DNA from: Blastobasis lacticolella
Taxonomy: Eukaryota; Arthropoda; Insecta; Lepidoptera; Blastobasidae
Direction of reading: 5' to 3'
DNA length: 64,000 bases
NCBI GenBank assembly: GCA_905147135.1
Contig: LR990061.1
Coordinates: 1,852,026-1,916,025 of the forward strand
The notes under the pieces are model-generated. The model searched no databases. It was not told where the DNA came from and saw nothing but the letters and a program-made list of their open reading frames with translations. The translations under genes were made by a program, and so were the position numbers. This document shows positions 10,172 through 21,487 of the stretch, one piece after another; the stretch's first letter is position 1, and the number at the start of each line of letters is the position of its first letter.

Positions 10172-10638
10172 AGTGTATTAGAAGGCATGAACGTGAGTGG
10201 CCACCATAAGTCTTTTTCCAGTGAGTTCTGTTGGCGTCAAGGTTTACAAAAATGTAATACCTATATCAAAGCTTACAGTATGACAAGAAAGTGTTAAAAA
10301 TTTGAGGGGGCCACTAGACAGACTGTCCCTTAGACAGAAATTCATTGTTGTACACATATTGTGTAGTTGTATGAGCAGTAGTTCCTTTTTACGGAATTTG
10401 GTTTCAAACATTTTGATTGGAAATCAAACTAATTACATTATATAAATAGTTAATTACGTCATCAATAAATATAAATATATTGAAACACCAACTAACCATT
10501 GGATTGCAGATTTGAAACAGTTAACGTTATAAAAAATGTTGATCTGACCGATCAACTGACAATTAATTTATATCATTAACCTTAACGTTTTCGAAATCAT
10601 TGTCAAAAGACCGTGGAAGCCTTAATTTGTTAGTCTTC
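10172..10638. other. unrecognised stretch
   Basis: AT-rich with no recognisable gene or repeat. Confidence 0.35.
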
Positions 10639-10782
10639 AAGAAAAGGGGTTTAAAGGTTATTACGAGGTCGGCAACGCGTGGGTGATGCCCCTGGTATTG
10701 CAAACGTCCATAGGCTGCGGTGACTGCTTACCATCAAGCAGGGCGTAAGCTTGTTTGCCACCTCAGTGGTATAAAAAAAAAG
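10639..10782 (+). mobile_element. CR1-B LINE 3' end
   Basis: GGTCGGCAACGCGTGGGTGA, ATTGCAAACGTCCATAGGCT, GCCACCTCAGTGGTATAAAA with an A-rich end. Only the last 145 bp of the element are present. Confidence 0.85.
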
Positions 10783-11907
10783 AAGATGAAGAAGAATTTC
10801 TTGCCAGATTATACTACTAACTTTCTCCAATCTGCAAGCATGCGCTCGCAACAACCCAGCGCTCACAGCCTACATTTTCTTACCAACGACGATATGTAGA
10901 CCGCCTTAATAGATTCATGTCCAAGTTTCTGTCGCCTAGGAATCGAACTGCTAACAACATTGTGGAGGCAACAACTTTGACAGGTTAGTTATCGGTCCAT
11001 AGGAGATAGTTTGCGCATATCAACACGAGCAAGTATGCGAAACTCTATATTGTTTACAGTTAGCAAGTTTCTGCCGTGTATGTCGGATGCGCTCCTAGAT
11101 ATGTCTTATCTAGATTTGGTTTAAGTAGATTCGTTTGTGATCTGGAACACAGAAATTGAAGTAACATAAGTAAATGAAATATCGTGTAAGGCGTCAGAGT
11201 ATTGAGAACGGCCACCTCGGCCACTACTGCGCCTAACTGTACTACTGCGCAATAACTGTCAGGTGACAGATGCTATGGGTATAAGATGTCTATCGTCGTC
11301 GTCATCGGCATGGCGGCAAAGGCAAGTCAAAGAAATCATGAACTTCTATAGACAAATTTTTGTTTTTATTTCTGTATTTCAGACCAAACGATGACGATAT
11401 TTTACTAGATAATTTACTAATTATAAAAATTTGACGCGGTGCCAAGCGACCGTCATGACTGTTCAACCAGTCTCAGGGTCTCCACCGGACGACCTTGGTC
11501 AACCTTATATTCTTTGCTGGACGTACGGCCTATCATTACGGTATATCAATATCACACTCATCGACAAATCAAAATAAACACAGCAACAAACCCACACCAA
11601 AGCAGCACAGGCCAACTTCACTTAAGATATGAGTGACCAACACAAGGAAATCCAATAAAATCGATAACCAATTTTCGCCACACCCCGTATAAATGCCGCC
11701 ATTTAGGCCGATGCCCATCTCAGTACAGCGTAGGAAAGACCAGTATGTCATCTTGAAATACGTCACCTAGCGCTGGCCGAAGGCCGTCCTATATTACGCT
11801 TAACGTACACGTGTGGCGACCTCTATCGCTCGCTATCAGTCGCCTTAATGTTTAGGTTTCATCACGATGTTTTCCTTCGCCGTAAGATAATCGGTTAGCG
11901 ATTAGTG
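10783..11907. other. unrecognised stretch
   Basis: 1.1 kb without a supportable gene or known repeat. Short frames have no recognisable motif. Confidence 0.35.
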
Positions 11908-12208
11908 TTTTTTTTTTATTTTTATGGCATACTGTAGGCAAACAGGCAAGCGGGCCACCTGATGGAAAGTGGTCACCACTGCCTATAGACATTAGCAACA
12001 CCAAGAGTATCGCTAATGCGTTGCCCACCTCTATAACACGTTGCTCTGGCAGCAAAAAGCAAATGCCACTCCACTGCCAAAGCCACGGTTCCCCAAATCC
12101 CCACCCCATGGAGCACTGGAAACCTTACTCACCGGCAGAAACACAATACTATTTAAAAGAGTATTATTTAGCTGCGATATTCTGTAAGGTGGAGGTACTT
12201 CCCCAGTC
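11908..12208 (-). mobile_element. CR1-A2 element, about 300 bp
   Basis: On the minus strand: GACTGGGGAAGTACCTCCAC, CTTACAGAATATCGCAGCTA, GGGGTGGGGATTTGGGGAAC, then the CR1-A type end (CACTTTCCATCAGGTGGCCC) and an A-rich tail at 11908-11925. The same layout occurs at 17193-17490. A B-box-like GTTCGAATTGG lies just upstream (12215-12225), so it may be a SINE borrowing a CR1 tail; that is inference. Confidence 0.8.
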
Positions 12209-12248
12209 GGGCGGCTCCAATTCGAACGAGATACCCCGCTTAACTCGT

Positions 12249-12515
12249 AACTCAGAAAAGAGTCATTAGTACCAATGACTCTTTTCTGAGTTATGCACAT
12301 TAGTTGAACGCTAACCGTTGCTCTTACGGTGCTCTCAGGCTAATGAATGATCCAATCTGGTCAGGTTCCCCTGGTAGCAGGGTCACAGAGGTCAGATGGC
12401 AGTCGGTCCACTGTAATTATCTGATTTGCCAAATCCTGGATCATGGTAAAGGCGGCCCCGGGCCCTTACGCGCCAGAGAACAAAGGGTATATTGACTTCA
12501 ATATTTTGATTACGA
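12249..12515 (+). repeat. SINE-A without head, preceded by an inverted scrap
   Basis: Plus-strand SINE-A from AATGACTCTTTTCTGAGTT (12274) to CCCTTACGCGCCAGAGAAC. Immediately before it, 12249-12267 is the exact reverse complement of the same 19 bases, so a minus-strand scrap meets the plus copy head to head with six bases between them. Confidence 0.85.
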
Positions 12516-12539
12516 TGATCATGATATCGTAGTTCAGTT

Positions 12540-12650
12540 CAGTCCAGACCAGATTGGATTATGGTTACACATTCAGTCGCCTGAATGGTGCAACAACTCA
12601 CACTTATCAATAAAATTCGCACTGGGGTCGAGCCCTGTAACTTACCCACC
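12540..12650 (-). repeat. SINE-A fragment
   Basis: CAGATTGGATTATGGTTACA and CATTCAGTCGCCTGAATGG, then B-box complement GGGGTCGAGCCC near 12626. The centre between them is deleted. Confidence 0.7.
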
Positions 12651-13494
12651 CACTATTAGTTTACCGACCCAACTGTCTGTTTGTTTATCATTGAGTAGGT
12701 AGGTAGGTTTTCAGGTACAAATTTTTATACAACGTATTCCCTCAAGTAGTAAGTAGGAGTTTATTATATAGAACTGGGTTACTGAATCTTCCTAAACTGT
12801 GATCGAGGTACAAAGCCCCAATACACAGGGTGTTTAATGAAGTGGAAACGGAAGGATATTGTAAATCTAACCGGGCTCACATCAGTCGGGTAACAGTGTT
12901 GATTTATCCGCCACTGACAGACGGACAGGGCGCAGTCTTTTATGTAGGGAGTGTGTGTGTGATCTGTAGAGCTAGCAAAGAAAGTAGAGTATCTTTTTAT
13001 TTCTATAGATTTTTTGTGTCAGAAATATTAGTTAGTTTTCTCATCAAATCAATACAAAGCAAAAAATATAGACTCTCACCACGACTGGCAAGGTGTTGTT
13101 TAAAAATAAGAACATGTAACCACTTACTGTGAATTTATATATCTTTTAAATTATTATATTTTATTTTTTATACCACTAAGGTGCTAATGCTTACGGCCTG
13201 CCTGATGGAAATTTAAATTGAACCAGTCACAGTATAAAGAAGCCCTACAGAAGTCTTCGGTAGTCTGCCACTAACAAGGGAACATTGGCAACTCAGAGAT
13301 TACAAAAAACCTGAATTTGAAAAGTGACTCATTCTAAACGTGTTACGTATTTTATATACGTCAAGAGCTACGACGACATAGACAGACATACAGTTACACA
13401 GAAACAGTCGAGGGTTAAAAATAATATTAAGCTTAAAACTACATAATTCATTAAGTTTCAGATTTTTCACTTCCATTGATTTTTTGGAATCTTC
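12651..13494. other. unrecognised stretch with a CR1-B scrap
   Basis: 13166-13211 is a minus-strand CR1-B end (TTTTATACCACTAAGGTG, CTTACGGCCTGCCTGATGG). Nothing else recognised. Confidence 0.45.
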
Positions 13495-13798
13495 ATGTTG
13501 CCAATGTACCCTTGTAATTCATTCATAATAATGAACTCTTTTTGTGTTTTAAATAATTCTCTGCGGTTCCAAAGGACTCGTCCCCCACGCACACTAAGGT
13601 TGTGGAATGAGCTCCCTGGAGGGGTTATCCCTGGAGAGTACAACATGGAGTTCTTCAAGAAAGGGGTGAAAAGGTTTTACGGGGTCGGCAACGCGTGGGT
13701 GATGCCCCTGGTATTGCAAACGTCGATAGGCTGCGGTGACTGCTTACCATCAGGCAGGCCGTAAGCTTACTTGTTACCTTAGTGGTATAAAAAAAAGT
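13495..13798 (+). mobile_element. CR1-B LINE 3' end with coding remnant
   Basis: The longest CR1-B copy. The frame reads P-R-T-L-R-L-W-N-E-L-P-G-G-V-I-P-G-E-Y-N-M-E-F-F-K-K-G-V-K, the reverse-transcriptase C-terminus. It continues without a stop into the GGTCGGCAACGCGTGGGTGA block, and ends TTACCTTAGTGGTATAAAAA. The coding part aligns with 57417-57530. Confidence 0.88.
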
Positions 13799-13996
13799 TA
13801 TGTAAAGGTAATAAAAAACCTGTTATTTGAGCTTCCAACACACATTTTCTGACTGTACAAATTGATGTAATACGTACGGTGTCAAGCGTCATCTATAAGG
13901 TTTTATTGGGGTCTACCACAAAATGTGGTAACAAAATATGTTACCGAAATCTTTGTTTGTAGTTTCGTAAAAATGATATAAATTGTTTTTTTTTCT

Positions 13997-14100
13997 ATGT
14001 TATACTGTTGGCAAATAGGCAAGTAAGACACCTGCTGGTAAGTGGTCACCGCCGCCTATAGATATTAGCAACACTAGAAGTATCGCCAATGCGTTACTTA
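13997..14100 (-). mobile_element. CR1-A/A2 LINE 3' end
   Basis: TATGTTATACTGTTGGCAAA, GGTAAGTGGTCACCGCCGCC and GTATCGCCAATGCGTTAC in reverse orientation; diverged. Confidence 0.75.
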
Positions 14101-14200
14101 CTTATTGGCGCTGACTCACTGACCCAAAGTTAATCTTGGCCTCGGACACCAGAGATCACCACCTCTTCCTATTCCGCGCCATCTCCTGCCAATCGATGAT
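14101..14200 (-). pseudogene. RTE-like LINE C-terminal fragment
   Basis: Minus strand reads D-W-Q-E-M-A-R-N-R-K-R-W, stop, S-L-V-S-E-A-K-I-N-F-G. The spacing W...R-x-R-W...E-A-K-x-x-F-G resembles the end of RTE-type LINE proteins. One in-frame stop; short, so family uncertain. Confidence 0.45.
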
Positions 14201-14377
14201 ACCAAATAAAAAAATATGTTATAAATACACATAACATTTTAAAGTAAATTGAAGTATGTAAGTTTTTAACAATGAACATTCTTTTTTTAATTTTCGTTTT
14301 TAAAAGAGTTTTTAATAATTTAGCTAAGCTTTCATTTACTTCACCCCAGCCCTACTTTTACCACAAAAGTTACAAAC

Positions 14378-14640
14378 AGGTTTCCGGCCTGCCTGATGGT
14401 AAGCAGTCACCGCAGCCTATGGACGTTTACAGGACGTTTTGCAAGCAGCCTATTAGAAGGCACACCTAACGACTTCGTTCGTCTATCCTCAATGTGAGAA
14501 ACGGTCACCCATCCAATTCCCGGACTCTGCCAGCGTTGCCTAACCTTACTAATCGGTCTCGCAAGCTGGTACGCTGCCACTATATTTACAATATTTTCTT
14601 GTATTTGTTCTCGTGCTGTGTTAGTTTTAACTAGCACCTA
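14378..14640 (-). repeat. LINE 3' region with CR1-B-like end
   Basis: 14378-14450 matches CR1-B in reverse (GGCCTGCCTGATGGTAAGCA). Further along the minus strand lie G-W-V-T-V-S-H-I-E-D-R-R-T-K-S-L-G-V-P-S and the string GTTAGGTGTGCCTTCTAATA. GGTGTGCCTTCT recurs near 33098 and 60272. Two LINE pieces may be fused here. Confidence 0.5.
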
Positions 14641-15029
14641 TCAAAACATGTTTTATTGTTTTCAGAAGAGAATATACTCTTCTTGATTTATGGACCTATT
14701 TATACTGAGGAAGGTATTTTTGGCGAGCGTCGGAACTTTTATCTTGAATTTTATTATTTCTCCTCCGGGCATAATAGCGAAGTTTAGTTTTCTTTACTTT
14801 GAGTTATTAATAAGCAATAGCCGTATATTATATTATATTACCCTGTAGCGTAGAGGGTGTGGACGTGAAGAAATTTCTATGAAATATACTTGTACGGTCT
14901 TATTCGGAAAAAGTTATGACAGGTTTTAAGCCTGCTTGAACATGGGTCTTATTCGTAAAAAGCATATGTGTGGTTTATAGAAGGTTCTAATATTGAAAGA
15001 ATAAAAGAAAGTAAGAAAAACATTTATTA
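14641..15029. other. unrecognised stretch
   Basis: AT-rich. A short TATTATATTATATTA run lies at 14826-14840. No gene or known repeat. Confidence 0.35.
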
Positions 15030-15302
15030 GAATAGAATAACTTTATTCTTTATTGTGTTATTAACACAAACAACATTGAAAAAGATACAAGGAAACATTA
15101 TAATACAATTATAAGTATAACATAGATTACACAGTGCCGATGTAAATACCTATCCGATCATTTATTTATTGTGTAGTGGAATAGATAATGTGTTGTGGTG
15201 GTGTTTGAGTAAAAAGGACCACACTCAGCATAATGCCCCGGCGTGAACCGGAGCGCTGGTTTTCAGTGAGACCTGCTGAGCGAGGCACGGACAAATGTAC
15301 AT
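15030..15302 (-). repeat. LINE-C 3' region
   Basis: Shares AGCGCTGGTTTTCAGTGAGA-like and GGACCACACTCAG-like blocks with 26240-26545 and 39726-39850. At its left edge CTTTATTCTTTATTGTG looks like the complement of a CAATAAAGAATAAAG 3' end, which sets the minus orientation. Family beyond LINE-like is not known to me. Confidence 0.55.
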
Positions 15303-15376
15303 AATATATAGGAAATAAAAATATACACTATATTGCTAAAATATGGTTCTTGAAAAACATCTGTATATAGTCTATA

Positions 15377-15543
15377 TCTATACTAATTTTTTGTTTGTTT
15401 GTTTGTATTGAATAGGCTTCGAAACTACTGGACCGATTTCAAAAATTCTTTCACCGTTGGGAAGCTACACTAACCCCGGGTGACATAGGCTATATACCCG
15501 TGTACCCGTAGTGGTACCCGTGCGAAGCCGGGGCGGCTGCTAG
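15377..15543 (+). mobile_element. short non-autonomous Helitron, 167 bp
   Basis: Begins TCTATACTAATTTTTTG directly after an A (15376). It contains CGAAACTACTGGACCGATTT and ends CGTGCGAAGCCGGGGCGG...CTAG directly before a T (15544). TC start, CTAG end, A|T insertion site and a GC-rich hairpin-like 3' end are the Helitron rules. It encodes no protein. Confidence 0.82.
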
Positions 15544-15837
15544 TATTCTATAAAATACATTCTTAAATAGACACAGACATTAATTAAAATCTGATAGAAA
15601 TGAATTAGAGTCTGTTAATAAAGTCGTAAAAAATTTAGGGCACTGCTTTCTATGATATAACAGCTGTAACAGTATGATAGTTTGACAGTAGATAATTTAT
15701 TGTTGCACCAGCAGTGGCATTTTCACGACTTGCTTAAGAATATCTGATAAATATATTGGTTGAATCTTCTTGTGTTGCTGCAGTGCTGGTACATGGAATT
15801 AGTAATTTATGTAAGTGTCTATACCTTTCGGCTTAGG

Positions 15838-15975
15838 TTTTTTTTATTATGTAATACGGCACACAGACAGGCATGCGAGCCATGTGATGGAAAGTGGTCA
15901 CTGCCGCCTATAGACATCAGCAATATCAGGGGCGCTACCAATGCGTTGCCCGCCTCTAAGGTATCTTTAAAGTCC
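15838..15975 (-). mobile_element. CR1-A LINE 3' end
   Basis: Reverse-oriented: TTTTTTATTATGTAATACGG, GTGATGGAAAGTGGTCACTG, CCAATGCGTTGCCCGCCTCT. Confidence 0.8.
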
Positions 15976-16071
15976 CAAATTATTGCTCATGTTTTGTTTA
16001 AAAAGTTATCAGTACAAGAAGCACAAGCGATTACTGCCAAATTATTGATAGTTTACTATCTGATGATATCG

Positions 16072-16560
16072 GAGCGTCAGTGGCCGAGTAGTTCAGGTAT
16101 CCAAGTCGTAAGCGGAAGTACCGGCGTCGAAGCGCACTGCGGCCATGTACCAATGACTCTTTTCTGAGTTATGTACATTAGTTGAATGCACATCGATACT
16201 CTTACGGTGAGAAATGATCTTGATGAAACCTGCACATTCAGGCGACTGAATATCTAACCATTATCCCATCTGGTCAAGGTGGACCGATGACCTGCTAAGG
16301 ATCGCAGGTACCAGCTGGATGCGGAAAGCACAGGACCGGTCTTTGTGGAGATCTCTGGGGGAGGCCTATGCCCAGCAGTGGGCGTCTTCTGGCTGATATG
16401 ATGATCCCATCTGGTCAGGTTCCCCTCGTAGCAGTCTCATGGAGGTCAGATGTCAGTCGCTCCTCTGTAATTATCTGATCTGTCAAATCCTGGATCATGG
16501 TCAAGACGGACCCCGAGCTCTCGCGCACAACCAGGCCATTAACACCAAGATGACGATTAT
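16072..16560 (+). repeat. SINE-A full length, split by RTE-1
   Basis: Head GAGCGTCAGTGGCCGAGTAG with diverged B box, ATGTACCAATGACTCTTTTC and the body to ACACCAAGATGACG. It is broken at 16276 by a 127-bp LINE tail and resumes after a duplicate of its own ATCCCATCTGGTCA. Removal of the insert restores a continuous SINE-A. Confidence 0.92.
16263..16417 (+). mobile_element. RTE-1 LINE tail inserted in SINE-A
   Basis: 16277-16403 (AGGTGGACCGATGACCTG ... GGCTGATATGATG) is the last 127 bp of RTE-1. Both sides carry ATCCCATCTGGTCA (16263-16276 and 16404-16417), a 14-bp target duplication made of SINE-A sequence. Confidence 0.93.
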
Positions 16561-17192
16561 TATTATCCTTTAAGTAACGACGTGCATTTTTGTAACATTA
16601 GTACGGACGTGAGGCCTGAGAGGCTGCTTAAATTTTGTTGTGTTTTATAGAGCAAGTGATGATTTGTATATCTGTGTTTGCAATATGATGAAAAACTTCC
16701 CGACGTAAGTATAGCTAAATTTTACAGTATTAGCTCCTAACATGAAAATATTGTAAACAATTCCAATGAGTAAACTATTGATCGATCCTTGTTTTCTCTA
16801 AACAAGACATCTATCAATGTCATTAACCAGTCAGTTAGCATCGATAAATCGCCAAAGTTAAACTCGCCTTGTTAACTGCGGCTAACTAGAGTTAACTGTG
16901 ATCGTTAAGTTACCGTTACTCGTATACCGGGGCCCGGTTATATTTAACTGCGTCGTAACAATTACTGCTTCGCAGTTAAGCTGTACCAAACGAATTTGTT
17001 TCATTATGTCAAATTGAAAATTAGCCCGTCAAACTAAATTGGATGGTTGACTTACTCAATTCACACATACTTTTTGCATGGTAGTAAGTATACTAACAAT
17101 AGTACCTATAGTACATGCTAAGGTTAGTTTATTTCTTTGCAATATGTATTGTTTAAAGTAGATAAATAATTTTTTAGTTTTAACGCAATACA
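16561..17192. other. unrecognised stretch
   Basis: GTTAACT-type strings cluster at 16870-16925; otherwise plain AT-rich DNA. Confidence 0.35.
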
Positions 17193-17490
17193 CTGGGGAA
17201 GTATGTACCTCCACCTTACAGAATACCGCAGCTAAATAATACTCTTTTAAATAGTATTGTGTTTCTGGTGGTTAGTAAGGTCTCCAGTGCTCTATGGGGT
17301 GGGGATTTGGGGAACCGTGGCTTTGGCAGTGGTGGGGCATTTGCCTTGTTGCTGCCAGAGCAACGTGTTATAGAGGTGGGCAACGCATTGGCGATACTAT
17401 TGTTGTTGCTAATGTCTATAGGCAGTAGTGACCACTTTCCATCAGGTGGCCCACTTGCCTGTTTGCCTACCGAATGACATAAAAAAATAC
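17193..17490 (+). mobile_element. CR1-A2 element, about 300 bp
   Basis: Same layout as 11908-12208 in the opposite orientation: CACTGGGGAAGTATGTACCT, GGGTGGGGATTTGGGGAACC, TAGAGGTGGGCAACGCATTG, CACTTTCCATCAGGTGGCCC, ending CATAAAAAAA. Confidence 0.85.
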
Positions 17491-17668
17491 AATTTGCATT
17501 AGGTATCCAGTGTATATACTGTGAGAGCGCCGAAGGTTATCTTATTTCATTGAGTACAAGAAAAAGTCCACATTGTAGTGATAGACGTTTAGAAAACCCA
17601 CAAAACGTTGGTGCGCGTACGCAGCCTGGCACAAAAGAAAATTGTTGAATAGCCAACTGAATTAGTAA

Positions 17669-17830
17669 TCATGATCCAATCTGGTCAGGTTCCCCAGTTA
17701 GCAGGGTCACGGAGGTCAAATGGCAGGACTTCACTGTTTACCTTATGTTACCAAACCCTGGATCATGGTCAAGGCGGACTCCGGACCCTCGCGCATGAGA
17801 GCACAACTGCGATATTAACGCCAAGATAAC
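17669..17830 (+). repeat. SINE-A, 3' half
   Basis: CATGATCCAATCTGGTCAGG to GATATTAACGCCAAGATAA. Head and centre absent. Confidence 0.85.
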
Positions 17831-18844
17831 CTTGACCAAGACGAAAGGAATCTCATAAACCCTTATATTTTACTATCTCAAGTTTCAGGGTCACCTTATC
17901 CTGGATCTAGGCTAGAATAGGGCCTAACGATGTAGTCTAGATCTAGTAACTGCCTCAGAATCTATTATTACGGTCGATTTAGCAGATATATGTATGGAAG
18001 GATCACTATCAGAAGTGTTATTTTACTATAACCTAATATCCATTTGATGAGGGTACTTGGCTGCCAGAAGTTAACACGCTGACGTTGTAAGGAATTTCTG
18101 CCTAAGATATAGGTCAAGAACAAATGTATTACGTTCCGGACACTGGTTTTCGTTATATTCTATTCCTTCTAAATTATTCAAAATTGTAAGGAAGAATGTT
18201 TGGATGGATGTATGGATCTCTGTTATTCTTTGACGCAAGAACTACTGAATGTATTTGATGAAATTGTAATTTTTATATTTCTCTATATATGACTAATCCA
18301 ATTTATCATTCCTTCTAACCTAGTCACTACATCTTTCTTCGTATATGCAATACAATAAGCCCGTACATGTTGAATACGCATACAACCAACGCATGCTAAC
18401 CAACAAACGACGGTCGGAAGTACTCGGATCTAACCGTCGCAACTTCCTCCGACTACCCCCAAAACTGCTAAAAACAACCCTACTACTTAATTGTTAACAA
18501 TTGTGGCAACTCTCTTCAGTGGACCACGCGTTAATCCGGTGGGTGGGGCAAGTCATGAGCGGTGGCGGGGCGGGCGATTGAGCGGGGCGGTCTTTAAAAT
18601 ATTTAATTATTTATTTACTATTTGGATGACTTACAGCGTAATAAACATATCGGGAAAGTTAGGCTGTATATAACGCCGTGGTATAGCGTTTTACAACATT
18701 ATTAAAATAAAAAGAGTTAAATATTAATGGAGAATTTTTGTATGCGTGGCGAACAGGAATAGTGGTAACGCCAAATACTTCTATATACTAGCGTATATAT
18801 GACTGAGTAACGCTGCTAAATATGCACTTGACCGATATTTTCGA
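17831..18844. other. unrecognised stretch
   Basis: About 1 kb. 18225-18310 (ATTCTTTGACGCAAGAACTACTGAATG region) has the feel of a Helitron-type 5' segment but no ends were found. Confidence 0.35.
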
Positions 18845-18925
18845 CCATCATCATCAACATCATCTTGGCGTTAAATCCCGTTTATGCTTCCACGCAACAC
18901 GAGGGTCCGGGGCCCGCATTCCGAC
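18845..18925 (-). repeat. SINE-A tail fragment
   Basis: CATCATCTTGGCGTTAAATC followed by a diverged GAGGGTCCGGGGCCCGC block, the reversed SINE-A terminus. Confidence 0.65.
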
Positions 18926-19020
18926 TTTTTTTAGTCCACTTTGCTCGGTCTTCGGCATCCTTAGTTCGTGAGCACGCATGTCACACTTAACGACGTCCAG
19001 CCATCGCTACTTGGGTCGGC
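18926..19020 (-). pseudogene. RTE-2 C-terminal fragment
   Basis: The complement carries R-W-L-D-V-V-like coding followed by GGATGCCGAAGACCGAGCAA, matching the E-D-A-E-D-R-A-K-W block at 6002-6232. Frames are broken. Confidence 0.55.
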
Positions 19021-19334
19021 CCCTCCTTCCAGTACCTGGCGAGGGTGTCATGGCCAGGCATCTGTTCTCCACTCAACTTGCCGATCTGCACAAGACGTAG
19101 CCTTACTATCGAAGGCGGAACTCTTGTTTGCACTGTTTATCTGCGATGCGCACTGATAATACCACGCACTCGCCTTCTAATGCTGGTCTTTACTATCTCT
19201 GGAAGTTTACCACGAGTGTGAAAGACCATGTAGCGCACTCAAGCGTCAGCGTGGATGCGAACGGTATTAAAACTAGGGCCCCCTAAAAATGCTATTACTA
19301 TACAAATAATACAAACAAATATTTAATATTTGTT
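19021..19334. other. unrecognised stretch
   Basis: No repeat or gene recognised. Confidence 0.35.
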
Positions 19335-19830
19335 TCAAACTAAAATCGCGTTCTTTACACATATTATTATATTAGACGGGACTTGGACGCGACGTACCTT
19401 TATGATTTGTTTTCCCGACGTTTTGGTAGGGTTACACCCACCGTGGTCACGAGACGACTGCCGTGGGAGGTGACAGCTGCGGTGATGTGCTAGTAGACTC
19501 CTACCCTCACATAAAATTGTCAATTTGTTGTTGATTCGGAACTGCACGACACACAACACTCACGACATCCACAGATGCGTCCGACGATATCTCTTGTGTC
19601 TTACGGTTATTTATTTTGCACACCACTGGAATCCACGACGCCGAAAGCTTATATCCATCTTCCCGATTGAAAGTTTTGTACTTTTTAATTTCAATCGCTT
19701 CCCGAACCATACGTGGATAATATTGCCGGTCAGTGGAGAGGATATTAGGCGCATGCAGTTCTATCCAGTGGTTTGGGCCTGAGTTGAGCAGGTGGTCTGC
19801 AGAAAGACAACACACACGGAAAGATACCTG
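19335..19830 (-). mobile_element. Penelope-like element 3' remnant
   Basis: Protein C-terminus (19507-19815) followed on the minus strand by a non-coding tail: CGTCTCGTGACCACGG, then CCCTACCAAAACGTCGGGA (19420-19438), then AT-rich sequence to about 19335. The tail order CTCGTGACCAYG - core - AT-rich arm is shared with 49637-49760, which links those pieces to this family. Confidence 0.6.
19507..19815 (-). pseudogene. Penelope-like protein, C-terminal end after the GIY-YIG region
   Basis: A 102-codon open frame contains [34 protein letters not shown], and F-N-R-E-D-G-Y-K-L-S-A-S-W-I-P-V. From memory this fits the conserved end of Penelope-like elements (H near the end of GIY-YIG, R-E-A-I-E-I, N-R-E-D-G-Y-K-L-S). 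The reverse transcriptase and the catalytic GIY-YIG start are missing upstream of 19815. No database search was possible. Confidence 0.6.
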
Positions 19831-20841
19831 AATGCTTCATCACACCATCATCCCCGACATTTACTCTCCGTCATAACCTCGCTCACAAGTAGAGCTAGAG
19901 ATCTTTGTGACTCGGACCACGTAGAGAGCGAGTTGTCACATGTCCAGCTGGTACTACGGAAGAACGGGTACAAGGTGATCAGACTTTTTAAACACAGTTA
20001 TGGCACCCGTAGATATTATGGTATTTAAATATAATTACGCAATAATCAACAGTATAACAATCAAATTCTTTTACTTATCTTACAAACATAAGTGCCGTTA
20101 TTGCTCCAAATACATAAAAATAAATATTCACAATTACCTTAGTGACGATGTAGCTCCATAAGACTGTCACTCATGCGCGCGCGCGCAACTGACCAATCAA
20201 ACGTTGTTTCTCCAAGTGTCAGTTAGACTCGCGCCAAAACCATAACGACACTTCTGCCCTCACGCGAAAAGTTGTGTGACAATGACGCACCAGGTAAAGA
20301 GGTACATTAGCATTAGTTTCTCATTATCAAATCAATTTTGACAAAAATGCGTAAGTGACATTATTGCACCGGAGGTGCGATATAATAAAAAATAATTTAT
20401 AAAAAACTAAAAAATTATATTGTTATAAAATTAGTTTTTTCAAAAATAAAAAAATAAAATCCCAAATAATAATGGTAATGAAGCAAATGAAGTAAAAAAT
20501 AATAAATACATCCCAGCTTGAATTTGTTCAGGTTGATACTCCTGCCGTTGCTTACACCCGCTCGTCGCTCACTCCCTGACCCCCACCACTTCCTTGGCAA
20601 TGCCCCGGGCGACTATTAAACTGTTTCACTTACACTAAAACCCACTTAGTCCCACGCAGCGAACAGTGCACTTTGTCACCACTATATTTTACAAGGAACG
20701 TCGTGTCGGCGGTTGAGATAATGGGTGCATGTTAAATTTCGGAGCTGTCGCTCTGTAACCGATTTATTGTTGTTGGAGCAGTGTAGTTTCATTATTATGT
20801 AGTAAAGTTGTAATGTTTTTAGAGTATTTTTAACCTCCTAC
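19831..20841. other. unrecognised stretch
   Basis: Contains a GCGCGCGCGC run (20175-20186) and a locally GC-richer block at 20530-20610. No gene recognised. Confidence 0.35.
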
Positions 20842-21168
20842 GAGCGTCAGTGGCGTGGACTCGTAAACGAGAGGTACCGGGTTGGAATCCATCTGCGGCC
20901 GTGTACCAATGCCTATTTTCTGAGTTAAATACGTTAGTTGAATGCTAACCGATGCTCTTAGGGTGAGGGAAAATATCGTGGTGAAACCTGTATAGGCGGC
21001 TGAATGTGTAACCATGATCCAATCTGGTCAGGCTCCCCTGGTCCCGGAGGTCAGATTGCAGTCGCTTCACTGTAATTATCTGATCTGCCAAATCCTGGAT
21101 CATGGTCAAGGCGGACCCCGGGTTATCGTGTGCAAGAGCACATCCGGGACATTAATGCCAGGATGATA
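20842..21168 (+). repeat. SINE-A, near full length
   Basis: Starts GAGCGTCAGTGGCGTGGACT: the A-box part is deleted, while the B-box region GGTACCGGGTTGGAATCC remains. Body complete to ACATTAATGCCAGGATGAT. Confidence 0.9.
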
Positions 21169-21487
21169 ATTTTTTTTATCACTTGGTTTATCAGATCAGT
21201 CCATCGAATTGGTGATCGGTGTCTGCCTACCTTCGACCTGGCCCTGAATTCCCAATATGACCAAAGAACTTGAGCATTTGTAGCAGCACAGTTGACAAAA
21301 GCCTGTCTTTAAATTGTCTGTCTTAGTAAGTCATATTTATAAATACGGGTGTAAGCCAATTTGTTTAACACTACAAAATACTGTATAAACCCGAGAGTAT
21401 ACCACTTTTAATCCCTTTTAGGGCGTTAATGCCTCCATTACATATCGTGCCAGAATAAAGGCACCCCTCATTACTACCCACATCAGT
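21169..21487. other. unrecognised stretch
   Basis: Nothing recognised. Confidence 0.35.

Noticed and set aside
19507..19815. Host gene exon
   Set aside because: The conserved strings fit a Penelope-like element better, and the following non-coding tail is shared with other dispersed pieces.
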